DNA of 64,000 nt from Leucaena leucocephala. Lineage: Eukaryota; Streptophyta; Magnoliopsida; Fabales; Fabaceae. Shown here piece by piece: positions 24,566 through 37,054 of this stretch. A model generated the notes under the pieces. That model was not told where the DNA came from, did not search any database, and saw only the letters and a program-made list of their open reading frames with translations. Location: NCBI GenBank assembly GCA_037074615.1, contig CM073549.1:4903001-4967000 (forward strand), written 5' to 3'. Numbering within the stretch: the first letter of the stretch is position 1; the number at the start of each line of letters is the position of its first letter. The position numbers were made by a program, and so were the translations under genes.

Positions 24566-26925
24566 TGTAACATTCTAAATTTTTATTGGATTCTTTTAGC
24601 ATATTAAAAATATTATTTACCAATAACTTAAAGATGTTAAATAAATTAAAATTATTATAGTTTGATATTTTAATTAATTTTAATAAAAATAAAGATATCT
24701 GAATTATCTTACTATTATTTTTATTAAAATCCACGATTTGATTAATGTTATTAATTAGGGATATATTGACATTTATATTCAGATTTAGATATGAATTCAA
24801 ATTTTGAAGATGTGATTTAAATTTTAAATTATCATATCTTATGGGATTCTAATTAATGATAGAGATAATAATAATAATAAAATAATAAGATTATATTAGA
24901 TAAAAAAAAGTTAAACCTAGATCCCTTTCTCACCTCTTTTTATAGAACCGTAACCTATTATTTCCTTCCTTCACATCGTTCTTTCTCTCCTTTTGATCTC
25001 ACTCTTGCAGTAAAGGTACACTTTCTCATTCTTCTTTCTTTTTATTGGTTTCTCCTTTCCTATCGATATATTTACCATTTAGCGTCATACCCTTTCTTTG
25101 GTTAAGTCACACTATTGCTCCCTTCTTTGCCAAATTCTTGTCCTATTACACAACTTGTCCTTTTTAATTTATCAAGAAGTAATATAAGTTATATATATAA
25201 TATATATGCCCATAAGCTAGGTTTCCACGTAGACACAATCAAATATATATATATACCTTCCCCAAATATCGTTTTTCGCTTTGCCTCCTTTACAAACTTC
25301 TATCTCCATTATGTCTTTATACATAGACATATGCTTCACCAAACCATACCTATCATGTCATCCACCCATGACCATGTGTATATATACACATATGAAAAGT
25401 GGCGTGATCACTCTTCCACTTTATCCTTTTTCTTCTTTAATAAAATAAAAAATAAACTCACTCCATTGCAAATTATATGTACGTATATATATGTATATAT
25501 AGATATATAGATAGACATAAATATAGTTATAAACAGAAACTCTACTTAGAAATTTTTGGAAAGAATTCAAGGCTTTAACTTAAATTATTATTATTATATT
25601 AAACTAATTAAATTATAAATAAATATAAATTTAGAAAAAGATTCATATTTTTCTGGGATAAGCTCTAAGATTCTAGAGAAGTTTTAGAATAATTTTAGAG
25701 TAGTATTAAGTATTATAATGATAGTTCTTGTGTGGTGACTTTGTAGACTATCATTGGGGTTCTGAAATAACTCCTAATAGAGCACCAGATTACTTGTGAC
25801 TGTTATAAGCGGGGCCACTTGACTTGTGATAATTATTCCTTATTTTGGCGAGAGGTAACCACTTTCCACTCATTGTGTGTGCTAATGTGATGTTTGTGAG
25901 TGATTTGTTATATATATAAATTTACTAGTATTTACGTGTTATATTGAGGAATTATTATTGATGATTTTATTAAAAATAGTCTTGTGGGACTTGAAGTTTA
26001 ATTTAGAAAGTTGAATTGAGAACAAAAACTTGTTATATCTAGTTATTGTCATTTGAAGAAAATTTATTACCTTGAGAAAAAAAAATTATTGAGATACTTA
26101 TTGATGTTATTGGTTATTATGAGATTATTTATTAATATTATCATCTTGAGAATTATGCATTGGGGATTGGTGATGAGGGAGTTATATTTCTACCACGTGG
26201 TATAGCCTCCATTGAAGCTAGATGGTTGGCTTTAGTCTCACCTGTTTACCGAGGGGCCGCGACACCCCCACCTGTTTACCGAGGGGGAATGAACCCATGA
26301 TCCGGTCATGTGCTCTATAGATTTTGGCCGGTCTATAACACTTGACCGATTAGCTTTTTGGGTAGCCAGTCATATGGTACTTATCACTAGCCCATGGGTT
26401 CCGTCGGCGGGAATAAGGCGATTCGGTTGGATTGAGGGGAGAAATTTGGGTGGGTTATCCATTGGATTATAATATGATGATATGTATTTTCTATATACTG
26501 TACTTTATAACTGTCCCACTTGACACCTCACGAACACATATTAGTATGCATGATGAGTAGGATTGATGGTTACTGAGGCTTTTATCTCACCCTATTTTTA
26601 TTAACATTTTTCAGGGGTTAGTTGAATTGCTGGTTCGAACGGGAAGGCGCCGGAGGCATAGTTGTGCTAGTGAACTGTACAACACCCTCCTTTTTATTTA
26701 TGTGTTGAGTAGATGTATATTACCACTATAAGGCATACTTTTATTTATACTCTAATGATTTACCATTTTTATTATCGTACTAAATAATGGGTGCTGGTAG
26801 GAGGCCATAGCCTTTTAGGATTATGCATGTGATTTGGTGGACCCACATGAATTATTTGCGATATTATAAGTACTATTTGGGAATTTACTTGCTTTATGGG
26901 CATTATTGTGGTTTACCCGAGTATG
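24566..26925 (+). repeat. Probable decayed Ty3/gypsy LTR-like sequence
   Basis: It begins tgtaacattctaaa after 'atttc', like many plant gypsy LTRs. It contains an LTR-type leader tract with pairs such as a duplicated 'cacctgtttaccgagggg' at about 26239-26285, a GC-richer block to 26450 and 'ggcgccggaggcatagttg' near 26645. At 26926 a tgtcacccggggg string looks like the outer end of such an LTR in opposite orientation. No target-site duplication or internal coding domain was found, so the limits are uncertain. The open frames here are chance. Confidence 0.35.
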
Positions 26926-27909
26926 TCACCCGGGGGTCTATTCCATGAATTCGAATTGATAACTTTGATGAGGTTAAACGGGGGTTTGAATCCTTTAACC
27001 ATGTTAGTGGGGTTGAATTCTTTCTAACATGGTTTTGCGCACGAAAATTATGTAAAGTTTTTATATCTATGATAGTCTCGTTTATAAGTTTTACTCTTTT
27101 CTATCATGGACATCATTTTCAACATAAGTTAAACTCTTTTAACCATGATAGTGCTTGAGGGTGATTTTGTCTTTTTCTATCATGGTTAACCTTCTAGAAG
27201 TAAAATTTTCTTTCGTTAGTCTTGTCTTTTCTACCATGTTAAATATCGATCAAGAAAAGTTCTTTTATAACCATGGTAGGGTTGCTTTTAAAATTTAGTA
27301 AACTCTTTTCTACCATGTTTAACCCTTTTAAAATAAATTAAATTTATCTACAATATATTTTATTTATTTAATAAGAAGAATTTTATAATTTCAATATTGA
27401 GTTTAAAAAGTATACTTTTTATCTTTTAAAATTAACACAATTAATCTCACTAATATAAAATGCTGACTCAATGAATTTAAAATAATAATTCAATAATTAC
27501 ATGCTGACAAAACATGCTTGAATTTTAATTCTTTTGATATAAATATATCATAATTTTAAAAAAAAATAAAATACAAATATATTTTATTATTATTTAATTG
27601 CAGTGTCATGATTTAAGATTATTAATGAGTCATCACATTCTTTTTTTTTGTCACAATGCACGTACTCATTATATTTTCTACATAAAGCTCGAACTCAACT
27701 TTATACTTTAAAAAGCTTTAAGAGAAGAATGTGACCACTAAATGAGTTGAACTATTTGTGATATACACTTACAGTCATCTCATTCCTTACAGTTTATCTT
27801 ATAGAAGAATCTTGATCTTGAGAAGTAATTTTATAAATTTAAGGTCTTTTTTCTGTAAATAACTTAATATTTTTATCCTTAAACATGTTCTCCCTAAACT
27901 TTTCTGGTT
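26926..27909. repeat. Zone of alternating inverted motifs, then AT-rich DNA
   Basis: From about 26995 to 27322 a motif of about 12 bases recurs roughly nine times. It appears as 'ttaaccatgatag'-like words (near 26995, 27140, 27267) and as the complement 'ctatcatggttaa' (near 27024, 27101, 27177, 27230, 27311). Many copies follow a 'cttttt' tract. After 27330 the sequence is plain AT-rich DNA with no gene. Confidence 0.5.
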
Positions 27910-29625
27910 GATAGTGTCACGTCCCGGAAATTTGAACCGTGACCGGCACAGAATATGAATAAATTCACATTCCTTAAGGCTTAAACTTTAAATGAAACGT
28001 TTAACCATTCAAAAAAAATGATACAAATCTAGAACTTTATCTATAAGTTGGGTGGAGCATCTAACCCTTTAGCAAAATAATACATGTATTTCAAAAAACC
28101 TTTCAAACATGCACGGGAGCCATTTACATTCAATAATAACATTTTTCAATGCAACACTTTCTGTTAAAACTATTCATAATCATGAAACTTTCCCCCATCA
28201 TGAACATTTTTGATGAATCAAAACCCATTTTGTCAATCCATATGAACAAATGCAATAATGAAATATCTATTTTCAATATTTCAAATCATGAATTCATATG
28301 CTTGCTTTTTCGTAAATCATGCTGAAATTAACATTTAACTGAAATGTCAAATAAACGTATAAAGCCATGAGTTCGAAATACTTTTCTCATAATTCGTGCC
28401 AAATTTCATATTTAATAAATATGTAAAAATTATTTTTCAAAATCTCAAAGTTAGGAACGTTATTTACTCACCTGTAACGCTCCAATATAACTTACTCTTG
28501 CCCTCAGCTTCATAATATCAACTTTCCTTTATTTCCCTAAATAAAACATTCCGTAAGCTAACATTCAAAAACTCTAAATCAAACAAAGTCAATCTTCCCA
28601 AACAATCTTTTTTTTAACTTTCAACTCCTACAATTATCTTCTAAAACAACCTCACATACCACGCATAACAGCAACCACCCACATCCCATCAAATCGCCTG
28701 TGTTTCCACATTTCTTTTCTTTCCAAGCATCCATAATCCCCATATATATACACACCTAATTCCCAAAACAATGACATATCTATATATGCATATCAACCAT
28801 TCAATTGAAGCCAAAGACCTCATCTTTCATTCATTTTTCTAAGTTATTCAATTCCATATACTATCAAGAAATAAAATTCACCTCTTTTGTGCTAAGTACC
28901 ATTTATTTAACACAAACACAACAATTACCTTAACATTGAAGTATTCCAACAACTAACTCTTAAAACAACAACACCACTCGTTGAACAATGAACCACAACT
29001 TCACTGTTATATATATATACCTACTGTAGCATATATATATATACATATACCCAAATGTCATAGCGCACACACACACTCAACCTTCAGGTGCCACCACACC
29101 ACAATAAGTATTGTTATACACCAACCATAGTGCTTCTTTTCTGTATTTTCTACCGTGAGCTTAAAGTTCTTGGTTATACCAATTTCTATTTTTATAACCC
29201 CCTCTTACGCGTGCTCATATATATCCCAAGATCATGATTCTAACATGTAAGCTTCTTTCAAAATCCTTAACTTTCTAAATACTTGTTTATCTTTAAAGAA
29301 ATCCAAACAACAATTAAATCCCCTAGTAACCAGAATGTTGCTGTCCAAACAGTGGTCAACTCTTTTCAATGCCCAAAACACACTCTTATGCTTGAAATCA
29401 TTGACTTAACATTCACACTATAAACTTCTTTCTATTTCGTAATAGCAGCATTTAAGTATTAATACAGCAGCTTATTATCATTCAAAATCATTGACAGCAA
29501 ACAGAGCAACCAATATCAGTCATCTATCTCACATTGCACAGCTTAACAGGGTACAAAAATCACTCGCCCAACTTCAGGAGTAATCAAATTCCACAGCACA
29601 ACACACTCCACCAAACATCACCCTT

Positions 29626-29627
<2 letters not shown>

Positions 29628-29678
<51 letters not shown>
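29628..29678. repeat. (TA)n microsatellite
   Basis: About 25 uninterrupted TA units inside the solo LTR. A long run like this is expected to vary between individuals. Confidence 0.9.
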
Positions 29679-29682
<4 letters not shown>

Positions 29683-30554
29683 CACACGCATGCTTTCCAA
29701 CCCATAGCAGCAACAACAACATATATGTATATATCAAGACAGCAGCATAACACACATACATATTCTGCTAAATGAACCCACAACAGCAACACCCTTATGA
29801 CCATCACAGGCATCGGCACACAGAGGCAGAAATATGCAACCTTCCAACACAGGAGTAAAATGGGAGGAGAGATGTACGGATCACCATATCCTTCACATGG
29901 CAGCATTCAACAACGATAACAGAGAGCATCTGGCGTCCACTGCTCCCACCAGAAAAATCTTCAACGACAGGGGAAACACGGATTCAAACAGGGCAACAGA
30001 AAGAAAACATCCACCCACAACTCTTAATGTTCAAAGGAGGGAAATATCTCATACCAACCTCCAATATCCTAGAATCTGCGCAAGATAGGGGGAACTGTAG
30101 CCGCTACAGTGTAATTTGCACAGAGCAACAGCGACAGAGGCGACTGCTCCCACGGCGACGGTGATAGCCATAAGTGTGGTCGAAAGGAGGGAGGACGAGC
30201 TCACGGAGGTGACCAAATCTCAGAACCCGCGAAGCTCCCTCTGGATTTATCCCTAACGCTCACTCGTCATCTTCCTCTGCCGAACAAAGAAAATGAAATG
30301 GGGAAGGAATGGCTTGGATAAAAGGTGACAGAGACAGACCTTCCGTGCCGTAGAAGTTCTAACCGCGCCGCACGCTGACTCCGCTCTTTCCCCCACGGCA
30401 TCGCCTGCACCTGCGTCTGCGTCGCCTGCTCTGATCCATGGAAGACGCGTTTTCACAGGAGAGAAAAGAGGAAAGGGAGTCGGGAGTTGGTAAAAGAACA
30501 GAGGGGTATAAGCGTAATTTCACACATCTGGAAAAATAAAATACATTCTCAACT

Positions 30555-30640
30555 CTGCAGTTACAGGGATTCGAACGCGGAACCAATATGTTATTCTTCC
30601 GCTTTCAACCACTCAACCAAACATGCCTCTTGCGAATTCC
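30555..30640 (-). repeat. tRNA-like tract inside the solo LTR
   Basis: On the minus strand a box A-like 'tggttgagtggttgaaagcg' is followed about 35 bases later by a box B-like 'gttcgaatccc'. No complete acceptor stem or anticodon arm is visible, so it is not called a tRNA gene. It may be an inserted SINE head or part of the LTR. Confidence 0.35.
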
Positions 30641-30711
30641 TTGCACAAAATAATATATCATATTCATTAAATAAATCTTATGTGAAAATATTTTAGAGCC
30701 ATTACAGATAG

Positions 30712-31446
30712 GAACTCCGGTCGTTATCACCACAACTTTAAAAGAATGCAGCACATGCATTGGCACTTTTATAAATATTCAAAGGACCAAACACTTGTTT
30801 AATTCTGTCTGAAAAGAATATGCTAATGACTTGTTTACAGCAAAAATGTACATGTCATATATATGTGGATGAGAAAGCAAAGTTTCAACTACTAATCTAT
30901 AGAAGAGGATTGACAATGTAAATTTAAAGAACATTTTCCAAAAGTACTTCAATTTTGTTATCAATCTGATCATTATGGTTAACTTTTATTTAACAATTTC
31001 ACTCTTAATTATATGAACATTAACAAACTAATTTGATTAGGATTAAATTTAATTCAAATGACAAAAATACCCCTTCCATATTAAACAAGTTATAAATCAG
31101 AGTTTAACAAATAGGGCTAAGTAACTGGCGAGACGGGTTAGTTCGATAAGTTAGCCGTTACCCACCCATTTTTGACAAATTGATCTAGGCTAGATCGTAG
31201 TCTTTTTGTAACCTGTTTAAGCCTGCGTAAAAAGAGTTAAGCTAGCCTATTTCTTACCAATTTTTTTTTAATAAAGGAATAAATGGGCTGGAGTGCTAAA
31301 TTCCTCATTTTTTACCTTGACATGTCAACAAGAATAATACAAGTGAATAAGTTAAAAATGGAAATCATATATGATAAGCTACTGAAATCTCTTTAGGATA
31401 CAGATGGGTCCTTGACAGCTATATTAGCTTCCCTTAGCACTTATAA
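30712..31446. other. Intergenic, nothing recognised
   Basis: AT-rich non-coding DNA. No exon, repeat end or RNA gene was found. Confidence 0.5.
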
Positions 31447-31662
31447 GTGTCTCTTGTACATTTTTTTTTGTTGCCCACCCGGTTCACCGGAGCTTTGCCC
31501 CGACTACATCCGGATCCGACCCGCGTCGCGCACCTGTCTATGGTGGGTGAGTCTCCCAACGGGGATTTTCTGCGTACGCCAAGGCTCGAACTCGAGACCT
31601 CGCTTAAGCGATACCGAGCCGCTTACCATTTGGACCAACCCGTTGGTGTCTCTTGTACATTT
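31447..31662 (-). mobile_element. Complete tRNA-derived SINE with 17-bp duplication
   Basis: The 17-bp word gtgtctcttgtacattt stands at 31447-31463 and again, unchanged, at 31646-31662. Between them, on the minus strand, the 182-bp body begins with a tRNA-like head: box A-like 'ggttggtccaaatggtaagc' and box B-like 'gagttcgagcc'. It continues in a GC-rich body and ends in a short A run next to the duplication. This matches plant tRNA-derived SINEs, perhaps the Au type. The perfect duplication suggests a recent insertion. Confidence 0.85.
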
Positions 31663-32103
31663 GATTCCGTTGTATTCCATACTTTGATATATATGAATAG
31701 TGGACGCCAGCTGCATTATTGAGTTTTTGGCTCATTTGCCTATTTTGTGAATCCCTTGTCTGTTTTCAATCTGAAACAGACGAGTATGCAAGCCTCACAA
31801 GCATCTCAAACAAATTGAGGTTTAAAATGCAGCATGTAAAACGTGAAAACAAGAAAGCACTATCTAATTTCATTTTGGATTTTGGAATTAGATATTCTAT
31901 TTGTTCATAAATATATGACTTCATTTGTAATATAAATTGCGCTATAAGCAAAGTCTTATATTTAGGATCCTAGGAGAACATTTAACAATATGTGGCCACC
32001 ATAAGTTGGCACCTACTCTTGTCCCAAAAATGTAGGTCCACACAAGATTCCCACCCCACTTGTTTAAAATAATGTTATTTTACAGTTAATCATGTGCTCT
32101 TGA
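31663..32103. other. Intergenic, nothing recognised
   Basis: AT-rich non-coding DNA between a SINE and a LINE remnant. Confidence 0.5.
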
Positions 32104-32370
32104 GACAGGTTATTCTCTGACCGTGTAGAAGCTATTAATTTGATCACTAGGGGATGTGGTAACATTATTGATGATGTTAGGATTACTTTTCACACGGATT
32201 GATAGGAGTTGATTAACTACTTGTCCTCCATAGGAACACCTTTTGTTTTTGGCGGATTTACTTGCTAAGTCCTCCCATAACATGGAGGTAAACTTTTGTA
32301 TTTTTTATCGACCTCCACCTATAATTGAAAAGTTGGAGTTTGATGAGGGAGTTTAGTCTTATACAGTTTT
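32104..32370 (+). pseudogene. LINE-type RNase H remnant
   Basis: Translated pieces SDRVEAINLITRGC and, after an in-frame stop and shift, LADLLAKSSHNMEV match the order of the plant RNase H-like domain found at the end of LINE polyproteins ('...D..EAI.LI...' then '.ADLLAK.'). It is truncated on the left and broken by stops. It is a dead fragment. Confidence 0.6.
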
Positions 32371-33203
32371 CACTAAAAAAAAAGAAAACGGATGCACGGG
32401 CTAGGTCAAGGATGAGCCTGTAGCTCCCGTATACGCACTCCTACCCATCCGTTTTGTATTGGGTGGGTCCGGGCTAGCTCAATTAGATCAGGTACGAGTC
32501 GATACATCAGATTAGTGGGCACCTTGCTTACTCTTATTAACAAGTTATAGTTCCTATTTTAACATCAGGTTAGTGTTTATAGAACAACTTGTCAAATAGA
32601 AATTAAAATATGTCAAAAAAAGAACAACTAAAGCTTCTTCTTAGTGCTTTCTCTTATTTGTTTTGAATTGTTTCAGTTTTGTATTATTACCAGTCTTCCC
32701 TCCGTTGTCCATTTCACACCCGTCGTTGATCTCTTCACAGTAACTTTTGAGAACTTAAAAGCTTCTCAGAAACCATTGCAAACCTCTACTTGCTGTTTTT
32801 TTTTTAATCTAATATTTTAAAATATTTTTTTAAGTGGATTCAGCACCCTCAAGTATTTTTTGTTTCTAGGTGCTGAATGCACCAAAAATATTTTATGGTA
32901 CAGATGTATTTAAAAAAATATTTTAAGGTGATGAATGCACTAAGAAAATATTTTAAGATATTAGATACATTTAAAAAATATTTTAAAAATTAGATATATT
33001 ATAAAATACTTTAAAATACTAGATCTACCTAATAAAATATCTCCGGTTGCTCATGCACCTTAATTAACCCTATACATATAACTCTTTATTTTCAATGATC
33101 GACCCGATAATCTAATTTTGATCATGTGCACGGGAAACTATATTTATTCTTTCTGTCTGCCTCTTTTTTCTTTTTACCTTTCTAACCAGAAGCTTGTTGG
33201 ATT
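32371..33203. other. UGT upstream region
   Basis: Non-coding. A short imperfect repeat of 'aaaatattttaagrt...gaatgcac' occurs about five times at 32810-33030. A pyrimidine-rich stretch lies just before the TATA box. Confidence 0.45.
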
Positions 33204-33211
33204 CTATATAT
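33204..33211 (+). promoter_or_regulatory. TATA box of the UGT gene
   Basis: The string ctatatat lies 90 bases before the ATG at 33294. Transcription starting about 30 bases later would leave a 5' UTR of roughly 55-60 bases. Confidence 0.45.
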
Positions 33212-33293
33212 TTGTTTGGATTATTTGAGTTTTGTATCATCAGTTTTTGCAACTTCCTTCAACAATCAATCATCCTTTCCTTTCGCAGAAACA

Positions 33294-34751
33294 ATGGCGA
33301 CAGATGCTTCAGAGTTTCAATCTAATAAACCACACATCGTCGTTCTCGCAAGCCCTGGCTTAGGTCACGTGACCCCTCTCTTCGAGTTCGCTAAACGTCT
33401 CGTCCTCCTCCATGGCTGTCACGTGACCTTCCTCAACATCACCACCGAAGCTTCCATCGCTCAAACTCAGCTCCTCCACTCTCCCAACCTCCCTCCCGGC
33501 CTCTCCGTCATCGATTTCCCGACCGTTGATCTCTCCGTCATGGTCGACGACAACACTTCAGCTCTTACCCGTCTCTCTGTAAACGTACAACAAACATTGC
33601 TCTCCCTAAAATCCATACTCTTACAGCTTCACATCAAGCCTCAAGCCCTCGTCATCGACTTGTTCTGTACCCAAGCGTTTGAAGTATGCAAGGAGCTTTC
33701 TATCCCTACCTTCATGTTCTTCACTGCTTCCACTCACTTGCTTGCCTTCTCCTTGTTACTTCCACAGCTTGACCGTGATGTCGCCGGCGAGTTCGTTGAC
33801 CTTCCGGAGCCCATTCAAGTTCCGGGATGCTCTCCGGTCCGAACCGAAGACCTTCTTGATCAGGTCAGAGACCGAAAGAGCGACGACTATAGATGGTATC
33901 TGTATCACCTTAGTAGAGTGCCAATGGCGGATGGAGTGTTCTTGAACACGTGGGAGGATCTCGAACCTGCACCAGTTCGAGCCATGAGAGAGCATGTTTT
34001 CTATAAGAAGATACTCACAGCACCGTTATTCCCTATCGGGCCGGTGATAAGGGAAACCGAGACGGTGACAGAAACTGGGGCGGAGTGTTTGGCGTGGCTT
34101 GATAAACAACCAGACGACTCGGTTCTCTTTGTTGCTCTTGGCAGTGGGGGAACTTTGTCTGGGGAGCAGCTCACGGAGTTAGCATGGGGTCTCGAGTTGA
34201 GCCGGCAACGGTTCATATGGGTGGTTCGAACCCCAAATAATGCCAATGCATGTGCTTCATTTTTCACCGTCGGTGACGATACGAACGACCCGAGATCCTA
34301 TTTACCAGAAAAGTTCATAGAGGGGACAAGAGAAAGAGGATTGGTAGTGCCGTCATGGGCTCCACAGGTGGCAGTGCTGCAACATAGGTCAACGGCGGCG
34401 TTTTTGTCTCACTGTGGGTGGAATTCAGTGTTGGAGAGCTTGTATCACGGTGCGCCATTGATAACGTGGCCGCTTTACTCGGAGCAAAGGATGAATGCGA
34501 CGACACTGGCGGAGGAAATGGGGGTTGCGGTGAAATTGGTGGCCAGGGAGACGGCAGAGACGGGGGTGGTTGGGAGGGAGGAGATAGAGAGGGTGGTGAG
34601 GATGATGGTGGAAGGAGGAGAAGGGAGAGAGATGAGACGGAGAGCAAGAGAGCTTAAAGAAAGTGCAATGAAAGCATTGAAGAATGGTGGGCCATCTTAT
34701 GAGTCACTCGCGCGAGTTGCTACTCAGTGGAAGGCCAAATTCAAGAATTGA
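33294..34751 (+). CDS. UGT72-type UDP-glycosyltransferase, intronless
   Basis: Family 1 plant UDP-sugar glycosyltransferase, likely cytosolic. It transfers a sugar, usually glucose, to a small acceptor. The 485-residue frame is intact and has the usual length. The first in-frame ATG gives MATDASEFQ. The catalytic His25 is in SPGLGHVTP and the partner Asp122 in LVIDLFC. The 44-residue PSPG donor-binding box runs from Trp355 to Gln398 (WAPQVAVLQH, SHCGWNSVLES, PLYSEQ). The final Gln is the residue often tied to UDP-glucose use. ALGSGGTLS and the C-terminal pattern place it near UGT72 enzymes, which act on phenolics such as hydroquinone, monolignols or flavonoids. The acceptor cannot be read from sequence. 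No intron is seen. GC content is much higher than in the flanks. Open frames on the opposite strand here are shadows. Confidence 0.94.
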   Translation: MATDASEFQSNKPHIVVLASPGLGHVTPLFEFAKRLVLLHGCHVTFLNITTEASIAQTQLLHSPNLPPGLSVIDFPTVDLSVMVDDNTSALTRLSVNVQQTLLSLKSILLQLHIKPQALVIDLFCTQAFEVCKELSIPTFMFFTASTHLLAFSLLLPQLDRDVAGEFVDLPEPIQVPGCSPVRTEDLLDQVRDRKSDDYRWYLYHLSRVPMADGVFLNTWEDLEPAPVRAMREHVFYKKILTAPLFPIGPVIRETETVTETGAECLAWLDKQPDDSVLFVALGSGGTLSGEQLTELAWGLELSRQRFIWVVRTPNNANACASFFTVGDDTNDPRSYLPEKFIEGTRERGLVVPSWAPQVAVLQHRSTAAFLSHCGWNSVLESLYHGAPLITWPLYSEQRMNATTLAEEMGVAVKLVARETAETGVVGREEIERVVRMMVEGGEGREMRRRARELKESAMKALKNGGPSYESLARVATQWKAKFKN

Positions 34752-37049
34752 TAATTGTGTGAAAATTAAGAAACCAGTGTTGCTAGGTTTGTTATAATTA
34801 TGTGTGTATAACTAAGAAGAAGGTTATAATTAAATAATTAAAAATAAGTTTAATTATAATTTAATGGTAACTTATTTTTTATAAATAGTTTCAAAATTAT
34901 TAGTTATTATGGTATAAAATATTGACCCTTAAATTATTATTTGATAGGTTCAGTTTTGAAGAGTTGATATTTTATTAATTGGAAATGCTTAAATTGTTTA
35001 AGTGAGCATTGATGTTACTCCATTCAATCCTTTTTTTAAACAGTTTTAATCACTTTATCATGGTGGTTAAATCATTAATTTTTGTTTGAAAATAGAACAT
35101 TAATATCACATTAAATGATTTACAATAATTAAAGACCGTTTATCTGTGTCAAAAGTATTTTATAATTTATATTCAAAGAGAAAAGTGAAGGAATTAAGAA
35201 AAATTATTAGGGTATTTTAAAAAAAATGATGTATTAACTAATTTAATCTAAATAAATTATTTATATAGCTCTTACATTAAAAGTATTAACTAAATCCTAT
35301 TATTAAGTATCCTAATTTACTTTTAATTAGACATAAATGGGTCCAGTGGTGGTGGGCATTTGCTTAGGAAGTGGGCGGTTTTGTGCCACACTATTGATAA
35401 ATGTGATTCACTTATATAAATTTATATATATGTCTTTCAGTCTTTAATATAAGAGTTATTTAACTTTTTTTAATAGATTAAAAAAATTAAAAAAATTAGT
35501 TAATTATGATAAAATTTAAATTTTTATAATAGTACAAGTTTATATTATATATACTTATTAATTTATCAAAAAAATAAACTAATTCTTATATTAAAAATTT
35601 AGATAATATCTTTCTCTTTGTCTCCATGCACTTGACACCTAACATCCGCACGTGATTTCATCACTACATTTGCTTATCAGGTTTCTTAATTAACTTTCTC
35701 TTATTTGGATTAATGCTGAAACAAATCAAAATGGACTTTTGTGATAACTTCCAATTGCTCAGAGAGCGAGAACTTTTCTCTGACTTACTCCTCTTTAAGG
35801 GGTGATTCCTCACAAATACATAAAGATACAAAAGAAAAATATCATTTGGATCCACGATAAGCTCTTTGTCATAAGGGCAGTATTAATATCTTCAAGGATC
35901 GGATTGCCCTTTAGCTTTATTAGTATGGAGGAAAATCCTTCCATCTAAATGTGGGAAGCTATGAGAAGTTACACCGTTTGGGCATTAAACGCGACACCCT
36001 TTTTAATAAAAATTTTAATATTGATTTCCCGAACGTAACCAGAGACTAATCCCTTTTATTAGATTTAATTCTATTAGTTTTTTAAAAAACAATTTTATTC
36101 AGTAGATAAAAAGATACATACACATTTGCTTACGTGTATGTGTTTGGGCTTCATTACGTCCTATTATCGTCAAAACAAAACAGATCATTGAAGAAAAGCT
36201 TCTCATATGTTGAACCTCATGTTGAACCTTGAATAAACCGATGAAGAAAAGCTTTAAGGAGCACGTAGTAAAACTAAGCATAAATGATACATTTAGAGAG
36301 ACAAAAGAGACAAAAAGATAACCACCACCAAGCGCTTAGTTCAACTAAGGGAGTCTTTGAATCAATTTAATTAGAGTTCTTGAGTTCAAACATAAAGATG
36401 TAACGGTGCAAGTGGTAGAGCTTGCTAACCAAAAGAGTCCCGAACCGGCTGAATTCGGATTGATCTAAGTTCTAATAAAACCCGAGTTATAGGCTGATTT
36501 AGGATAAGTGATTCATCTGAGAAGAGACTAGAAAAATATATAATCCAACCAAAACATAATATTGGAGGGGGAGATAGACTGATGAATTATAAAAAAAAGG
36601 ATTTAAAATGAAATCAACATATAAAATATATATCTAAAATAGCCTTAATCAAAAGATGAAAATAAAATACACCTCAAATTAAATGAAAGACAAGATTATA
36701 TACACGGAAGAATTGGAGAAAAGTTTTCAATTGTAGATTTTTCTCCAATTTTCTCTATATTCAATCACAATCAAACTAAACAAAAACAATAACAAGATAA
36801 CAAAATAATAGAAAAAAATGGCGATAATCAAACATATCCCGAATAAATCCAAGTTTTGTATCAAAAGTTAAAGATTCGATGGCAAAAAAAAAAAAAAATC
36901 TAGATCCCACCCGGACACACTACTGCCAACTGCAATCATTATTATCATTTATCCACCAGAAATCAAAAAATTAAAGTTCATCAAAACAAAATAAAAAAAA
37001 TTAAAAAGAAGAAGCTAAGAGAAGAGGAACCGAAGCTTAAAGCTCCAAT
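34752..37049. other. Intergenic with a MITE-like hairpin and SINE-like piece
   Basis: AT-rich DNA. At about 35440-35605 a hairpin-forming stretch ('ctttaatataagagttattt' against 'taaactaattcttatattaa') looks like another Stowaway-like element. Near 36340-36400 a tRNA-like order (ttagttcaactaaggg, then gagttcaaac) suggests a SINE head. No gene was found. Confidence 0.4.
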
Positions 37050-37054
37050 CACAC

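Larger units (their letters stand above)
27915..30706. mobile_element. Solo LTR of a Ty3/gypsy-type element
   Basis: It starts tgtcacgtcccgg and ends ccattaca, so it has the TG...CA ends of an LTR. The 5-bp word gatag flanks it at 27910-27914 and 30707-30711. It is 2792 bp long with no gag-pol inside, as expected after recombination between two LTRs. The TGTCACG.. end resembles LTRs of plant chromovirus (Tekay-like) elements. On the minus strand it starts TGTAATGGCTCT and carries a tRNA-like tract and a GC-rich block (30100-30460). The open frames inside it are not genes. Confidence 0.7.

Noticed and set aside
25115..25510. 131-codon open frame in AT-rich DNA
   Set aside because: Its translation is driven by TA-rich simple sequence (YIYIY) and has no domain.
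24566..26925. A bounded solo LTR
   Set aside because: The left end looks right (tgtaac after atttc), but no matching right end or repeat of atttc was found, so only a loose LTR-like call was made.
29574..29906. Minus-strand 110-codon open frame
   Set aside because: It runs through the (TA)n tract, which reads as repeated Ile-Tyr in any alignment.
30555..30640. Possible tRNA gene on the minus strand
   Set aside because: Box A- and B-like words are present, but no paired acceptor stem or anticodon loop was found.
34001..34657. Antisense and alternate-frame open stretches within the UGT
   Set aside because: GC-rich shadows of the UGT frame with low-complexity translations.
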